Source: Fervidifonticultor_A tertius (GTDB lineage Bacteria > Sysuimicrobiota > Sysuimicrobiia > Sysuimicrobiales > Humicultoraceae). Taken from it: 51,492 nucleotides of DNA. The first letter of the stretch is position 1. Each line of letters starts with the position of its first letter. This document shows positions 38,675-46,364 of the stretch, one piece after another. Under the pieces are notes generated by a model. The model was not told the origin of the DNA. It saw only the letters and a list, made by a program, of their open reading frames with translations, and did not search any database. A program made the translations under genes and the position numbers. Location: the NCBI GenBank assembly GCA_031459235.1, contig JAVKIY010000014.1:1-51492 (forward strand), read 5' to 3'.

Positions 38675-39459
38675 TCGACCGCTACGCCGGCTGTATCGAG
38701 GAGCGCCGCGGTCTCCACGCCGCCGGCGGTCGTGCCGCCGTCCACGGCGATCGTCTGCCCGGTGATGTACCCGGTGTGCGGTCCCGCCAGGAAGACGACG
38801 ACCGCGGCCACATCCTCGGCCGTCCCCATCCGGCGCATCGGGATGACCTCGACCAGGCGGCGGCGCTGCTCCTCGGGCAGGCCGGCCACGATGCCCGCGT
38901 CGATGGCCCCGGGCGCCACCGTGTTGACCGTGATGCCCCGGGGTGCCAGCTCGCGCGCGAGCACCCCGGTGAGGCCCACCAGCGCCGCCTTCGCCGCCGA
39001 GTAGTTCGCCTGGCCGGCGCTGCCGACGAGCCCCGCGACCGAGGCGATGTTGATGATGCGGCCGCAGCGGCTGCGCAGGAGGTGGGGGAGCGCGTACCGG
39101 CAGCAGCGGAGGGCGCCCGTCAGGTTGGTCTCGAGCACGGCGTGCCAGTCCTCGGCCGAGATGCGCATCGCCAGCCCGTCCCGCGTGATCCCGGCGTTGT
39201 TCACCAGGATGTCCAGCCCGCCGCCCCAGGCCGCGGTCTCGGCCACGATCCGGGCCACGGCGGCCTCGTCGCGCACGTCGCCGGCCAGCGCCAGCACCGG
39301 CCGCGGCGCGAGCGAGGCGACCAGCGCCTGCGCGCCGTCGGCGTTCGCGCGATAGGTGAAGGCCACGCGCGCGCCCGCCTCGACCAGCGCGGCCACCATG
39401 GCCCGGCCGAGTCCCGACGAGCCTCCGGTGACGAGGGCGACCCTGTGTGCGAGCGTCAC
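38659..39459 (-). CDS. SDR-family oxidoreductase, FabG-like
   Basis: A 266-residue NAD(P)-dependent reductase with the classical SDR motifs: TGGSSGLG dinucleotide loop (residues 11-18), NNAG, Ser in INIASVAGLVGSAGQ and catalytic YSAAK, then the GYITGQTIAVDGG strand. These fit 3-oxoacyl-ACP reductase FabG and many sugar or steroid dehydrogenases; the substrate cannot be fixed. It has a 20-residue C-terminal tail beyond the usual FabG end. The GTG start lies two bases past the methyltransferase stop, so they are co-transcribed. Confidence 0.9.
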   Translation of the reverse strand: MTLAHRVALVTGGSSGLGRAMVAALVEAGARVAFTYRANADGAQALVASLAPRPVLALAGDVRDEAAVARIVAETAAWGGGLDILVNNAGITRDGLAMRISAEDWHAVLETNLTGALRCCRYALPHLLRSRCGRIINIASVAGLVGSAGQANYSAAKAALVGLTGVLARELAPRGITVNTVAPGAIDAGIVAGLPEEQRRRLVEVIPMRRMGTAEDVAAVVVFLAGPHTGYITGQTIAVDGGTTAGGVETAALLDTAGVAVDQPSG

Positions 39460-39460
39460 G

Positions 39461-40324
39461 TTACGCGCGGCGGGCGACGACCTGCAGCCACACGCGGGGC
39501 ACGGCCTGCAGCTTCATCTCCTCGAACGCCTGACGGACGCCGACCTTGAGGGCCTCCATGCCCACCTCGAGCGGCACGCCCGGGAGCGCGCCCTGGATGA
39601 ACATGGAGAACTCGCTGATGTCCTCCCAGGCCTGGCAGTTGAGCTCCTTCTCCTGAAACTCCACGACCGCCTCGCCGAACCCGTGCGCGCGCAGCAACGC
39701 CTGGTACTCCTCCGGGGAGAGCCACTGCATCGCGGTGGCCTTCACCCCGCGCGCGACGTCGTAGCCCCGCTCGCGCAGCCAGCGTACCGCGCGCAGCACC
39801 CACAGCTTGTAGAAGCGCGGGGTGTCGCCGGGGTAAGCGCCGGTGAAGAACGTCGTGTTGAACGAGAAGACGCCGCCGGGGCGCAGGATGCGGCTGATGC
39901 CGCCGACCACCTGGTTCTTGTCGGCGACCAGGTGGATCGCGTTGCAGAAGACGACGGTGTCCACGGGCGGGACGAGCTGCGCGACACGCTCGGCGGTACC
40001 CTGGATGAACTGCACGATGGCCGCCCGAATGCGGCCGGCCGCCTGCACCAGCGCGGAAGCCGACGGGTCGATCGCGAACACCCGGCCGCGCGGGGGGATG
40101 CCCATCCACTGGAGGATGAGCTCGGTCACCGCACCAGGGCCGCATCCCAGGTCCACGACCTCCGCGCCCGGCCGGATGCCCGAGTGGGCCACCAGCCAGG
40201 CGTTCACCTCCTTGAAGAACGGGTGCGCGGCGAACTTCGCGAAGGAGAACTGCTCATCGGCGTCCGCCGCCCCGCTAGGCACGGCCGGCGCCGGGGCCTG
40301 CCAGGGGGCCTCGGACGCGTCCAT
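39461..40324 (-). CDS. Class I SAM-dependent methyltransferase
   Basis: A 287-residue protein with a 45-residue lead-in, SAM-binding motif I VVDLGCGPGAVTE, the acidic end of strand 2 in RVFAIDPSA, and motif IV-like VDTVVFCNAIHLV followed by LRPGGVFSFNTTFF. This is the Methyltransf_11/25 fold. The C-terminal half (EYQALLRAHGFGEAVVEFQE) resembles small-molecule methyltransferases. The ATG at 40324 was chosen because a -10-like TATACT lies 10 bp upstream and no ribosome site is visible. Earlier codons in the open frame lie close to the ALDH gene end. Substrate unknown. Confidence 0.85.
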   Translation of the reverse strand: MDASEAPWQAPAPAVPSGAADADEQFSFAKFAAHPFFKEVNAWLVAHSGIRPGAEVVDLGCGPGAVTELILQWMGIPPRGRVFAIDPSASALVQAAGRIRAAIVQFIQGTAERVAQLVPPVDTVVFCNAIHLVADKNQVVGGISRILRPGGVFSFNTTFFTGAYPGDTPRFYKLWVLRAVRWLRERGYDVARGVKATAMQWLSPEEYQALLRAHGFGEAVVEFQEKELNCQAWEDISEFSMFIQGALPGVPLEVGMEALKVGVRQAFEEMKLQAVPRVWLQVVARRA

Positions 40325-40333
40325 GATGGTAGG

Positions 40334-40339
40334 AGTATA
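40334..40339 (-). promoter_or_regulatory. Possible -10 element of a leaderless methyltransferase transcript
   Basis: TATACT on the minus strand ends 9 bp before the methyltransferase ATG, so transcription would start within a few bases of the start codon. No convincing -35 is present at 16-19 bp. The nearby GC-rich sequence makes the AT-rich hexamer stand out. Confidence 0.35.
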
Positions 40340-40370
40340 CCCTACGCGCCGCAGGCCCTGACCTCCTGCC

Positions 40371-41921
40371 CTAGCGGTGCTTGATCGCCACCGCCTTGGG
40401 CTGGAGGAAGTACCCCAGGTAGTCCGGCCCGCCGGCCTTGGCATCGGTGCCGCTCATGTTGAACCCGCCGAAGGGATGGACTCCCACCAGCGCGCCGGTG
40501 CTCTTGCGGTTGATGTAGAGGTTGCCGACCATGAACTCGCGCCGGGCGCGGGCGATGTGCTCGGGCGCGCGCGTGAACACCGAGCCGGTGAGCCCGAACT
40601 CGGTGCCGTTGGCGATCTCCAGCGCGTGGTCGAAGTCGCGCGCCTTGATGACCGCCACGACCGGCCCGAAGATCTCTTCCTGGGCGATGCGCGCGCGGGG
40701 GTCCACGTCCGCGAAGGCGGTGGGCTGCACGAAGAACCCCTCGCCGTCGCCCGGCTCGCCGCCGGCGACCAGCCGGCCCTCGTGCCTGCCGATCCCGATG
40801 TACTCCATGATGGTCCGCCGCGCCCGCTCGTTGATGACCGGGCCGACGGGGAAGTTCTCCTTGGCCGGCCCCACCCGCAGGTCGCGGACGCGCGCGGCGA
40901 ACGCGTCGAGCACCTCGTGGTAGCGACGCTCGTGCACCACCAGGCGAGAGCCAGCCGAGCACTTTTGGCCCTGGAAGCCGTAGCCGGAGACCACGGCCGC
41001 GGCAACCGCCTCCTCCAGGTCGGCGCTCTCGTCCACGATGAGAGCGTTCTTGCCGCCCATCTCGGCGATGACGCGCTTCAACCAGATCTGGCCCGGGGCG
41101 ACCTGCGCGGCCTGCCCGTAGATGCGGATGCCGACCTCTTTGGAACCGGTGAATGCCACCATCCGCACCCGGGGGTGGAGGACCAGCGGGTCGCCCACCT
41201 CGCCGCCCGAGCCGGTGACGATGTTGAGCACACCCTCGGGCAGGCCGGCCGCCTCCAGCACCTCGTGCAGGACGTAGGCGTTAGCGGGCGCATCGCTGCT
41301 GGGCTTCATGACGACCGTGTTGCCCGCCGCGATGGCCGCGGTCGCCATGCCCGCGGGGATCGCGAGCGGGAAGTTCCACGGTGGGATCACCGCGACCACG
41401 CCGATCGGGATGTAGGTCAGCTCGCTCCACTCCTGCGGGTGCGGCGCCATCTCGTGCCCGCGCGCCCACCGCAGCGCCTCGCGCGCGTAGTACTCCATGA
41501 AGTCGATGGTCTCGGCGACGTCGGCGTCCGCCTCGGCCCAGTTCTTCCCGACCTCGTAGACCTGCCAGGCCGCGGCCCAGAACTTGCGCCGGCGCAGGAT
41601 GTCGGCGGCCCGCAGCAGGATCGCGGCCCGCTCCTCGGCGGGCACGCGGCTCCAGGCGGCGAACGCGCGGCCGGCCGCGGCCACCGCCTGCTCGACGTGG
41701 CTGCCGGTCGCCTTCTGACAGAGGGCCACCGCCTCGGCCTTCGCCGAGGGGTTCCACGAGGTGAACGTACTCCCGGTCCGCGGCCGCTCCCCGCCGATGA
41801 TCAGGGGGAACTCCCTGCCGAGCTCGCGGCCCACGCGCGCGAGCGCCTCGGTCATCGCGGCCCGCCCCGGATCCTGGGAGAAGTCGGTCAGCGGCTCGTT
41901 GCGGAACTCGGGCAGCGCCAT
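40371..41921 (-). CDS. rocA: L-glutamate gamma-semialdehyde dehydrogenase (1-pyrroline-5-carboxylate dehydrogenase)
   Basis: A 516-residue NAD-dependent aldehyde dehydrogenase. It begins FRNEPLTDFS, as P5C dehydrogenases do, and has PPWNFPLAIPAGM, the catalytic Glu in IAEMGGKNALIVDES, catalytic Cys in GYGFQGQKCSAGSR and the C-terminal HPFGGFNMSGTDAKAGG with DYLGYF, all typical of the RocA/PutA-type P5C dehydrogenase. It oxidises the semialdehyde from proline or arginine breakdown to glutamate. A GTG directly precedes the chosen ATG (41921); GAGGTGA is the ribosome site. No proline dehydrogenase gene is next to it. Confidence 0.93.
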   Translation of the reverse strand: MALPEFRNEPLTDFSQDPGRAAMTEALARVGRELGREFPLIIGGERPRTGSTFTSWNPSAKAEAVALCQKATGSHVEQAVAAAGRAFAAWSRVPAEERAAILLRAADILRRRKFWAAAWQVYEVGKNWAEADADVAETIDFMEYYAREALRWARGHEMAPHPQEWSELTYIPIGVVAVIPPWNFPLAIPAGMATAAIAAGNTVVMKPSSDAPANAYVLHEVLEAAGLPEGVLNIVTGSGGEVGDPLVLHPRVRMVAFTGSKEVGIRIYGQAAQVAPGQIWLKRVIAEMGGKNALIVDESADLEEAVAAAVVSGYGFQGQKCSAGSRLVVHERRYHEVLDAFAARVRDLRVGPAKENFPVGPVINERARRTIMEYIGIGRHEGRLVAGGEPGDGEGFFVQPTAFADVDPRARIAQEEIFGPVVAVIKARDFDHALEIANGTEFGLTGSVFTRAPEHIARARREFMVGNLYINRKSTGALVGVHPFGGFNMSGTDAKAGGPDYLGYFLQPKAVAIKHR

Positions 41922-41986
41922 CACTCACCTCGGGGGTGGGGAACTCGGATCGCCACCACATACACTGGGCCGGACGCGCCCGCGGG

Positions 41987-43402
41987 TCAAGCCCGGTACC
42001 CCGCCGCGCGGTCGTCGTCCTCGCCCCAGCCCTCCGCGTGGACGACGGCGCAGGCGCCGAGCCGCGCGCGCACCGCGGCTTCGCCCCGCGGCGTGGTGAT
42101 GAACGCGCCGCCGCGGCCGACCAGGTGGCCCTCGTCGAGGACCAGCCGGCCGCCGGCCACCGACCAGATCGCGCGGCCCGCGTCGGGGTCCACCACCGTT
42201 ACGTCGGCGTCGGCGCCCACCGCGAGGTGGCCCTTGGTCGGGATGCCCAGCATCCGGGCCGGGTTGAGGCTGGCCTTGACCGCGAAGTCGCGCAGGGTCC
42301 ACGCGCCTATCTGGACGAGCATCAGGCCGTGGCGCACCAGGAAGTTGCGGGGGATCGAGCCGCCGTCGGTGGACAGCGCCTCGATGACGAACCGGCCCGC
42401 GCGCCGCGCGGTGGCGAGCAGGATCGCCGAGGGGATGTGGTTCACCGGGAACGAGATGCCGGCGTCGGTGCCGGCCGCACGCCAGGCTTCCAGGCCGGCC
42501 TGCGGCGTCGCCAGGATCACGCGGCCGCCGGCGATCGCGTGGATGCGCGCGTAGCCCGCGCGGATCGCGGCCTCCAGCCCGCGCTCGGTCTGCTCGTAGC
42601 CGCCCAGCCGCAGGCAGGTGCGCGTGACGCCGCTGGTCGGGATGCCGTCGTCGCAGCGCGCCGAGGTGCCATTGTGGACGGACAGATATGACTCCGACAG
42701 CGCCGACGGATACGCGTAGAGCAGGTCCAGGGCCTGCTGTGCCTCGGCCACCGGGTCGCCGGTCGTCTGTCCGCGGCAGTACGAGTTCACGTGCGCGATG
42801 TGGATGCGCCGGCCCGCGGCCAGGTCGAGCGCCTCGGCCAGGCCGCGGACGTCCGAGCCGGTCTCGGTCGTGCCGACGTGGAACGCCAGGTAGCAGCGCC
42901 GGGCCGTGGCCGCGTCCATGGCCCGGCCCGTGGCGCCCGGGGTCAGAGGGTAATGGCCGCCGAGCAGCTTGATGCCGAGCGCCCCGGCCTCGAGCGCGCT
43001 GTCCACCGCGCGCCCGACCTCGTCGGCCGAGGGGTCGCGGCCCGGCACCGTGCGATCGGGAATCAGCGGGTGCAGGTAGGCGACGTTGAGGCCCGCGCCA
43101 CCGCCGGCGAGGGCGCCCGCCAGGTCGTCGGCGTCGCCCGCCAGGTCCAACACGGTCACCACCCCGGTCTCGGCTACCATCGCATGTCCCTCGGCCGATC
43201 CGAAGTGTCGCGAGAGGTGCGCGTGGGTGTCGATCAGGCCGGGGAGCACATATCGGCCGCCGACGTCGATCGTCCGCCGCGCACCGGTGGTGACGCGGCC
43301 GACCTCGGCGACGCGGCCGCCGGCGATGCCCACGTCGGCCGGGCCGTCCAGGTTGTTGGCCGGGTCGAGCACGTGCCCGCCGGCCAGGACGAGATCGTGC
43401 AT
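41987..43402 (-). CDS. Dihydroorotase-like amidohydrolase
   Basis: A 471-residue metal-dependent hydrolase with the cyclic-amidohydrolase pattern: LPGLIDTHAHLSRHFG (HxH), a candidate carbamylated lysine in GALGIKLLGGHYP, His in RIHIAHVNSYC, and the composite C-terminal strand domain PTKGHLAVGADADVTVVDPD. It differs from PyrC in lacking the PGIDPHVH form and in the region after the lysine, so dihydroorotase activity is not assured; hydantoinase or other cyclic amide or enamidase substrates are possible. ATG at 43402 with GGGAGG upstream. Divergent from tRNA-Ser and followed by the P5C dehydrogenase gene after 65 bp. Confidence 0.83.
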   Translation of the reverse strand: MHDLVLAGGHVLDPANNLDGPADVGIAGGRVAEVGRVTTGARRTIDVGGRYVLPGLIDTHAHLSRHFGSAEGHAMVAETGVVTVLDLAGDADDLAGALAGGGAGLNVAYLHPLIPDRTVPGRDPSADEVGRAVDSALEAGALGIKLLGGHYPLTPGATGRAMDAATARRCYLAFHVGTTETGSDVRGLAEALDLAAGRRIHIAHVNSYCRGQTTGDPVAEAQQALDLLYAYPSALSESYLSVHNGTSARCDDGIPTSGVTRTCLRLGGYEQTERGLEAAIRAGYARIHAIAGGRVILATPQAGLEAWRAAGTDAGISFPVNHIPSAILLATARRAGRFVIEALSTDGGSIPRNFLVRHGLMLVQIGAWTLRDFAVKASLNPARMLGIPTKGHLAVGADADVTVVDPDAGRAIWSVAGGRLVLDEGHLVGRGGAFITTPRGEAAVRARLGACAVVHAEGWGEDDDRAAGYRA

Positions 43403-43404
43403 GG

Positions 43405-43433
43405 TTCGCCTCCCTCGGCGGGTTGGCTATAAT
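43405..43433 (+). promoter_or_regulatory. Promoter of tRNA-Ser
   Basis: A perfect TATAAT (43428-43433) lies 7 bp before the first base of the tRNA, so transcription would begin at or one base from the mature 5' end. The -35 position (TTCGCC at 43405-43410, 17-bp spacer) is weak and lies over the first codons of the divergent amidohydrolase. Confidence 0.65.
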
Positions 43434-43440
43434 GGCCTCT

Positions 43441-43530
43441 GGAGAGGTGGCTGAGCCTGGCTGAAGGCGGCGGACTTGAAATCCGTTAGGGTGCAAGCCC
43501 TCGTGGGTTCGAATCCCACCCTCTCCGCCA
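43441..43530 (+). tRNA. tRNA-Ser (anticodon UGA)
   Basis: A 90-nt class-II tRNA. The acceptor stem GGAGAGG pairs with CCTCTCC, with discriminator G and an encoded CCA end. The D arm is GCTGAGCCTGGCTGAAGGC. The anticodon loop CTTGAAA gives anticodon TGA, which decodes UCA and other UCN codons. A long variable arm (TTAGGGTGCAAGCCCTC) is typical of serine tRNAs, and the T arm contains GGTTCGAATCC. Confidence 0.97.
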
Positions 43531-43620
43531 GCAGCACCTGACCGCAACGCCGCCATGACGCCGCACCGCGGCCGCCTCGTCCAGGCGCGCGGCGCGCAAC
43601 AGGGTGGTCTGAGCCGGGGG

Positions 43621-43971
43621 CTAGGACGCGGCGTACCGCTTCGCCCAGTCGCTCACCAGCGGGATGCTGACTTCCTTGCCGTTGTACGCCTGCAGCGCGT
43701 AGTAGATCGACAGGATGAGCCACGCCAGCCACAGGATCGGGCCGCCCACGATGACCAGCAGCCAGCCCAGGATGGGGATGTTCCCCAGGATGGTCAGGAT
43801 CACGTAGATGGCGACCCAGGCGATGCCCCAGAACAGGGCCGTCCAGCCGTGGTGCCGCATGAACGCGTCCTTCTTCATGTCGGTCACCACGATGACCAGG
43901 GCGATGATCCAGATCGGATACGCCAGGGCCGCCAGCAGCTTGTTCGAGTCCGACGCGGGCGACGTGCTCAT
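43621..43971 (-). CDS. Small DUF4870-like membrane protein
   Basis: A 116-residue protein with three hydrophobic helices (LLAALAYPIWIIALVIVVTD, LFWGIAWVAIYVILTILG, LGWLLVIVGGPILWLAW). It also carries the motif KKDAFMRHHGWTALFWG between helices 1 and 2 and ILSIYYALQAYNGKEVSIP near the end, the pattern of DUF4870/Tic20-like small membrane proteins. Function unknown. Start is an ATG at 43971 with a strong GGAGGTG six bases upstream. It faces tRNA-Ser across a 90-bp region in which I see no clear terminator. Confidence 0.85.
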   Translation of the reverse strand: MSTSPASDSNKLLAALAYPIWIIALVIVVTDMKKDAFMRHHGWTALFWGIAWVAIYVILTILGNIPILGWLLVIVGGPILWLAWLILSIYYALQAYNGKEVSIPLVSDWAKRYAAS

Positions 43972-44068
43972 GCCGGCACCTCCGCGACAACGAAGATGAG
44001 TCCGAACCTGTCCCTGTTGTGTTCGGATCGCCCGCAGGAGTTCCTCCTGGCCGCGCGGGCAAGCGTAC

Positions 44069-44079
44069 TATAATGGAGG
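44069..44079 (+). promoter_or_regulatory. -10-like TATAAT abutting the ribosome site of the PP-loop gene
   Basis: TATAAT at 44069-44074 is immediately followed by GGAGG at 44075-44079, four bases before the ATG at 44084. If TATAAT is a real -10, transcription starts near 44081 and the mRNA would be leaderless, losing the GGAGG. If not, GGAGG is an ordinary ribosome site. No good -35 is visible. Confidence 0.35.
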
Positions 44080-44083
44080 CGCG

Positions 44084-45070
44084 ATGACGCCGGTGGCCGC
44101 GCGCTCAGCCCTGCTCGATGGCCTGCTGACGGAGATCCGCGAGGTCGCCGCCGGCGCGCCCGTCGTCGTCGCCTTCAGCGGCGGCCTGGACTCGTCCACG
44201 GTCGCCGCGCTTGCCCGCGATGCCCTCGGCGGGGACCGCGTGCTGCTCGTCACGGTGAACATGGGGCAGTACGCCTACCGGCGCGGCAACCGCATCGTCC
44301 TGGAGATGGCCGACCAGCTCGGGCTACCCCAGCGCTGTCTGCTGGGCCAGGGGATGCAGCACGTCGTCCAGCGCGGCGGCCCGGCCTGCAACCGGTGCAC
44401 GCGGACGATCAAGCTCGGCATGGTGAAGGCCGCCTCGCGCGGCCGCCTGGTGCTCACCGGGTCGAACCGCAGTGACACCTGGGGCCAGATGGGCGTCAAG
44501 GTTGCCAACGGCTTCTACGCGCCGCTGCTCGACCTGGACAAGCCGCAGATCCGCGGGCTCGCCGACGAGCTGGGCCTGCGGATACCGCGTATCGGCGAGC
44601 ACCCGGGGCGCGAGGGCTGCAAACTCAAGCACCTGCTGAAGCCACTGGTCAGCCCTACCTATCACGGCCGCGCCGTGGCCGAGGCGAACGAGGTGCTGCT
44701 CGAGGTGCTGTCAAGCCACGGGGTGCGGGCCGACCTGGCGAACGTGAAGATCATCGGCCCCCTGTCGCGCAACGTCGCGCTCGTGAACGTGCGCCCGCAT
44801 CCGCCGGCCGAGGTGCGGGAGGCGATCCGTGCGGCGCTCGTGCGCCTCCCGGTCCTGGACGAGGTCCGATTTGTGGACGGCCCGCAGCGCCTCGTGGTCA
44901 TGGCCGGCCCGGCGCTCGCCGGCGATGCCGCCGGGCGCGGCTGGGTGGCCCGCGGTCGCCTGGCAGTGGACTTCGCGCACCCGATCGAGGTGGAGTGGCG
45001 GCCGAGCCAAAACCCGCGCCTCCGCACCTTCCAGGTCGTCGACGCGGTGCCGGCCGGGACGCCGACATGA
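44084..45070 (+). CDS. PP-loop ATP pyrophosphatase-superfamily protein
   Basis: A 328-residue protein. The N-terminal half is an adenine-nucleotide alpha-hydrolase fold with the PP-loop VVVAFSGGLDSSTVAAL (about 26-42). Then come a cysteine pair in CNRCTRTIK, TGSNRSDTWGQMG, LLDLDKPQIRGLADELGL and a single Cys in EGCKLKHLLKP. The cysteines recall tRNA-thiolating or sulfur-inserting PP-loop enzymes (TtcA, LarE, NAD synthetase relatives), but it matches none of these closely enough to name. The C-terminal 110 residues (VRADLANVKI onward) form a separate domain rich in valine and arginine. Its stop overlaps the start of a sugar-binding protein (ATGA), an unexpected partner. Confidence 0.8.
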   Translation: MTPVAARSALLDGLLTEIREVAAGAPVVVAFSGGLDSSTVAALARDALGGDRVLLVTVNMGQYAYRRGNRIVLEMADQLGLPQRCLLGQGMQHVVQRGGPACNRCTRTIKLGMVKAASRGRLVLTGSNRSDTWGQMGVKVANGFYAPLLDLDKPQIRGLADELGLRIPRIGEHPGREGCKLKHLLKPLVSPTYHGRAVAEANEVLLEVLSSHGVRADLANVKIIGPLSRNVALVNVRPHPPAEVREAIRAALVRLPVLDEVRFVDGPQRLVVMAGPALAGDAAGRGWVARGRLAVDFAHPIEVEWRPSQNPRLRTFQVVDAVPAGTPT

Positions 45071-46305
45071 GGGCGGTTGTCCTGGCCCTTGTGCTGCTGC
45101 TGGGCGTCATCGGGCACGGCACGGCCGCGCCCGCCGTGACCCTCGAGTTCTGGACCATCTCCCTGCAGCCGTTCTTCACCGACTACGTCAACGGCCTGAT
45201 CGCCGCCTACCAGCAGGCCAACCCGACCGTGCGCGTCCGCTGGGTGGACGTGCAGTTCCAGGCTGTCGAGCAGCGCCTGCTCGCGGCGCTCGCCGGCCGC
45301 GTGGCGCCCGACGTGGTCAACCTCAACACCGAGATCGCGGTGCGGCTGGCGCAGCGCGACGCGCTGGTGGACATGGACGCGGCCGTCCCGGCGGAGGCCC
45401 GCGCCCGGTACTTCGAGGGCCTGTGGCGCTCGGCGCGGGTAGGCGGCCGCACCTACGGTGTGCCCTGGTACGTCACGCCGAGCGTGACGGCCTATAATGC
45501 GGTGCTCTACGAGCGCGCGGGCCTCGATCCGGCCGCGCCGCCCCGGACCGAGGACGAGATGATTCGCCACGCCCGCCAGATCAAGGACCGCACGGGCACC
45601 TACGGTTTCATGCCCAACGTGGACGGCGTGCGCATGCTCCACCGGTTCCAGGAACACGGACTCCCGGTGCTGAGCCCGGACGGGAAGCGGGCGGTCTTCA
45701 ACTCGCCGGCGCACGTGCGCTACCTGGCGCAGTACGTGGAACTGTTCAAGGCGGACTACTTCCCCGAGGACACGCTGCGCCGCGGCTACCTGGGCGCGAC
45801 CGAGCGGTACAGCGCCGGCCGGCTCGGCATGCTCGTGACCGGGCCCCAGTTTCTCCTGCGGGTGAAGCAGGACAACCCCGAGGTCTACGCGCAGACGCGC
45901 GTGGCGGCCTACCCCCGGGGCCGCGGCCGCGTGCTGCACCTGGCGACGATGGTGGTCTCGGTCCCGCGCGCCTCGCGCCACCGGCAGGCGGCGGTAGACT
46001 TCGCGCTCTACGTTACCAACGACGCCAACCAGCTCGCGTTCAGCCGCCGGGTGGTGGTCTTCCCGTCCACTCGCCGGGCCGCGGCGGATCCGTTCTTCCG
46101 GGCGGCGGGGAGCGGGCCCGAGGACGTCGCGCGTCGCATCGCCGCCGCAGACTTGCCGGTCGCGCGCGATCTGAGCGTCGTCGTGCCGCACGCCGGGGAC
46201 CTGTTCCGTATCTTTCGCGAGGCCGTCGAGAGCGCGTTCTACGGCAAGCGGAGCCCGCAGGACGCGCTCGACTGGGCGGTCCGCGGCTGGAACGAGCGCC
46301 TCTAG
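45067..46305 (+). CDS. Sugar ABC transporter substrate-binding protein
   Basis: A 412-residue secreted protein. The signal peptide is MRAVVLALVLLLGVIGHGTA, with cleavage near GTAAPA and no lipobox cysteine. The mature protein starts VTLEFWTISLQPFFTDYVNG and contains VNLNTEIAVRLAQRDALVDM, YGVPWYVTPSVTAYN and NDANQLAFSRR, the usual features of family-1 sugar-binding proteins. I chose ATG 45067, which overlaps the PP-loop stop; the open frame beyond is out of phase with that gene. It precedes an esterase gene and two permease genes. Ligand unknown. Confidence 0.9.
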   Translation: MRAVVLALVLLLGVIGHGTAAPAVTLEFWTISLQPFFTDYVNGLIAAYQQANPTVRVRWVDVQFQAVEQRLLAALAGRVAPDVVNLNTEIAVRLAQRDALVDMDAAVPAEARARYFEGLWRSARVGGRTYGVPWYVTPSVTAYNAVLYERAGLDPAAPPRTEDEMIRHARQIKDRTGTYGFMPNVDGVRMLHRFQEHGLPVLSPDGKRAVFNSPAHVRYLAQYVELFKADYFPEDTLRRGYLGATERYSAGRLGMLVTGPQFLLRVKQDNPEVYAQTRVAAYPRGRGRVLHLATMVVSVPRASRHRQAAVDFALYVTNDANQLAFSRRVVVFPSTRRAAADPFFRAAGSGPEDVARRIAAADLPVARDLSVVVPHAGDLFRIFREAVESAFYGKRSPQDALDWAVRGWNERL

Positions 46306-46364
46306 CCGGCACCGGCTGTCTTGGAGCAGGGGTCCTTTCACGGCGTCCTGAATCTTCCGCCAGG

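Noticed and set aside
44662..46341. Minus-strand open frame of 559 codons opposite the second binding protein
   Set aside because: Shadow of the PP-loop and binding-protein genes; no motifs or plausible start signal.
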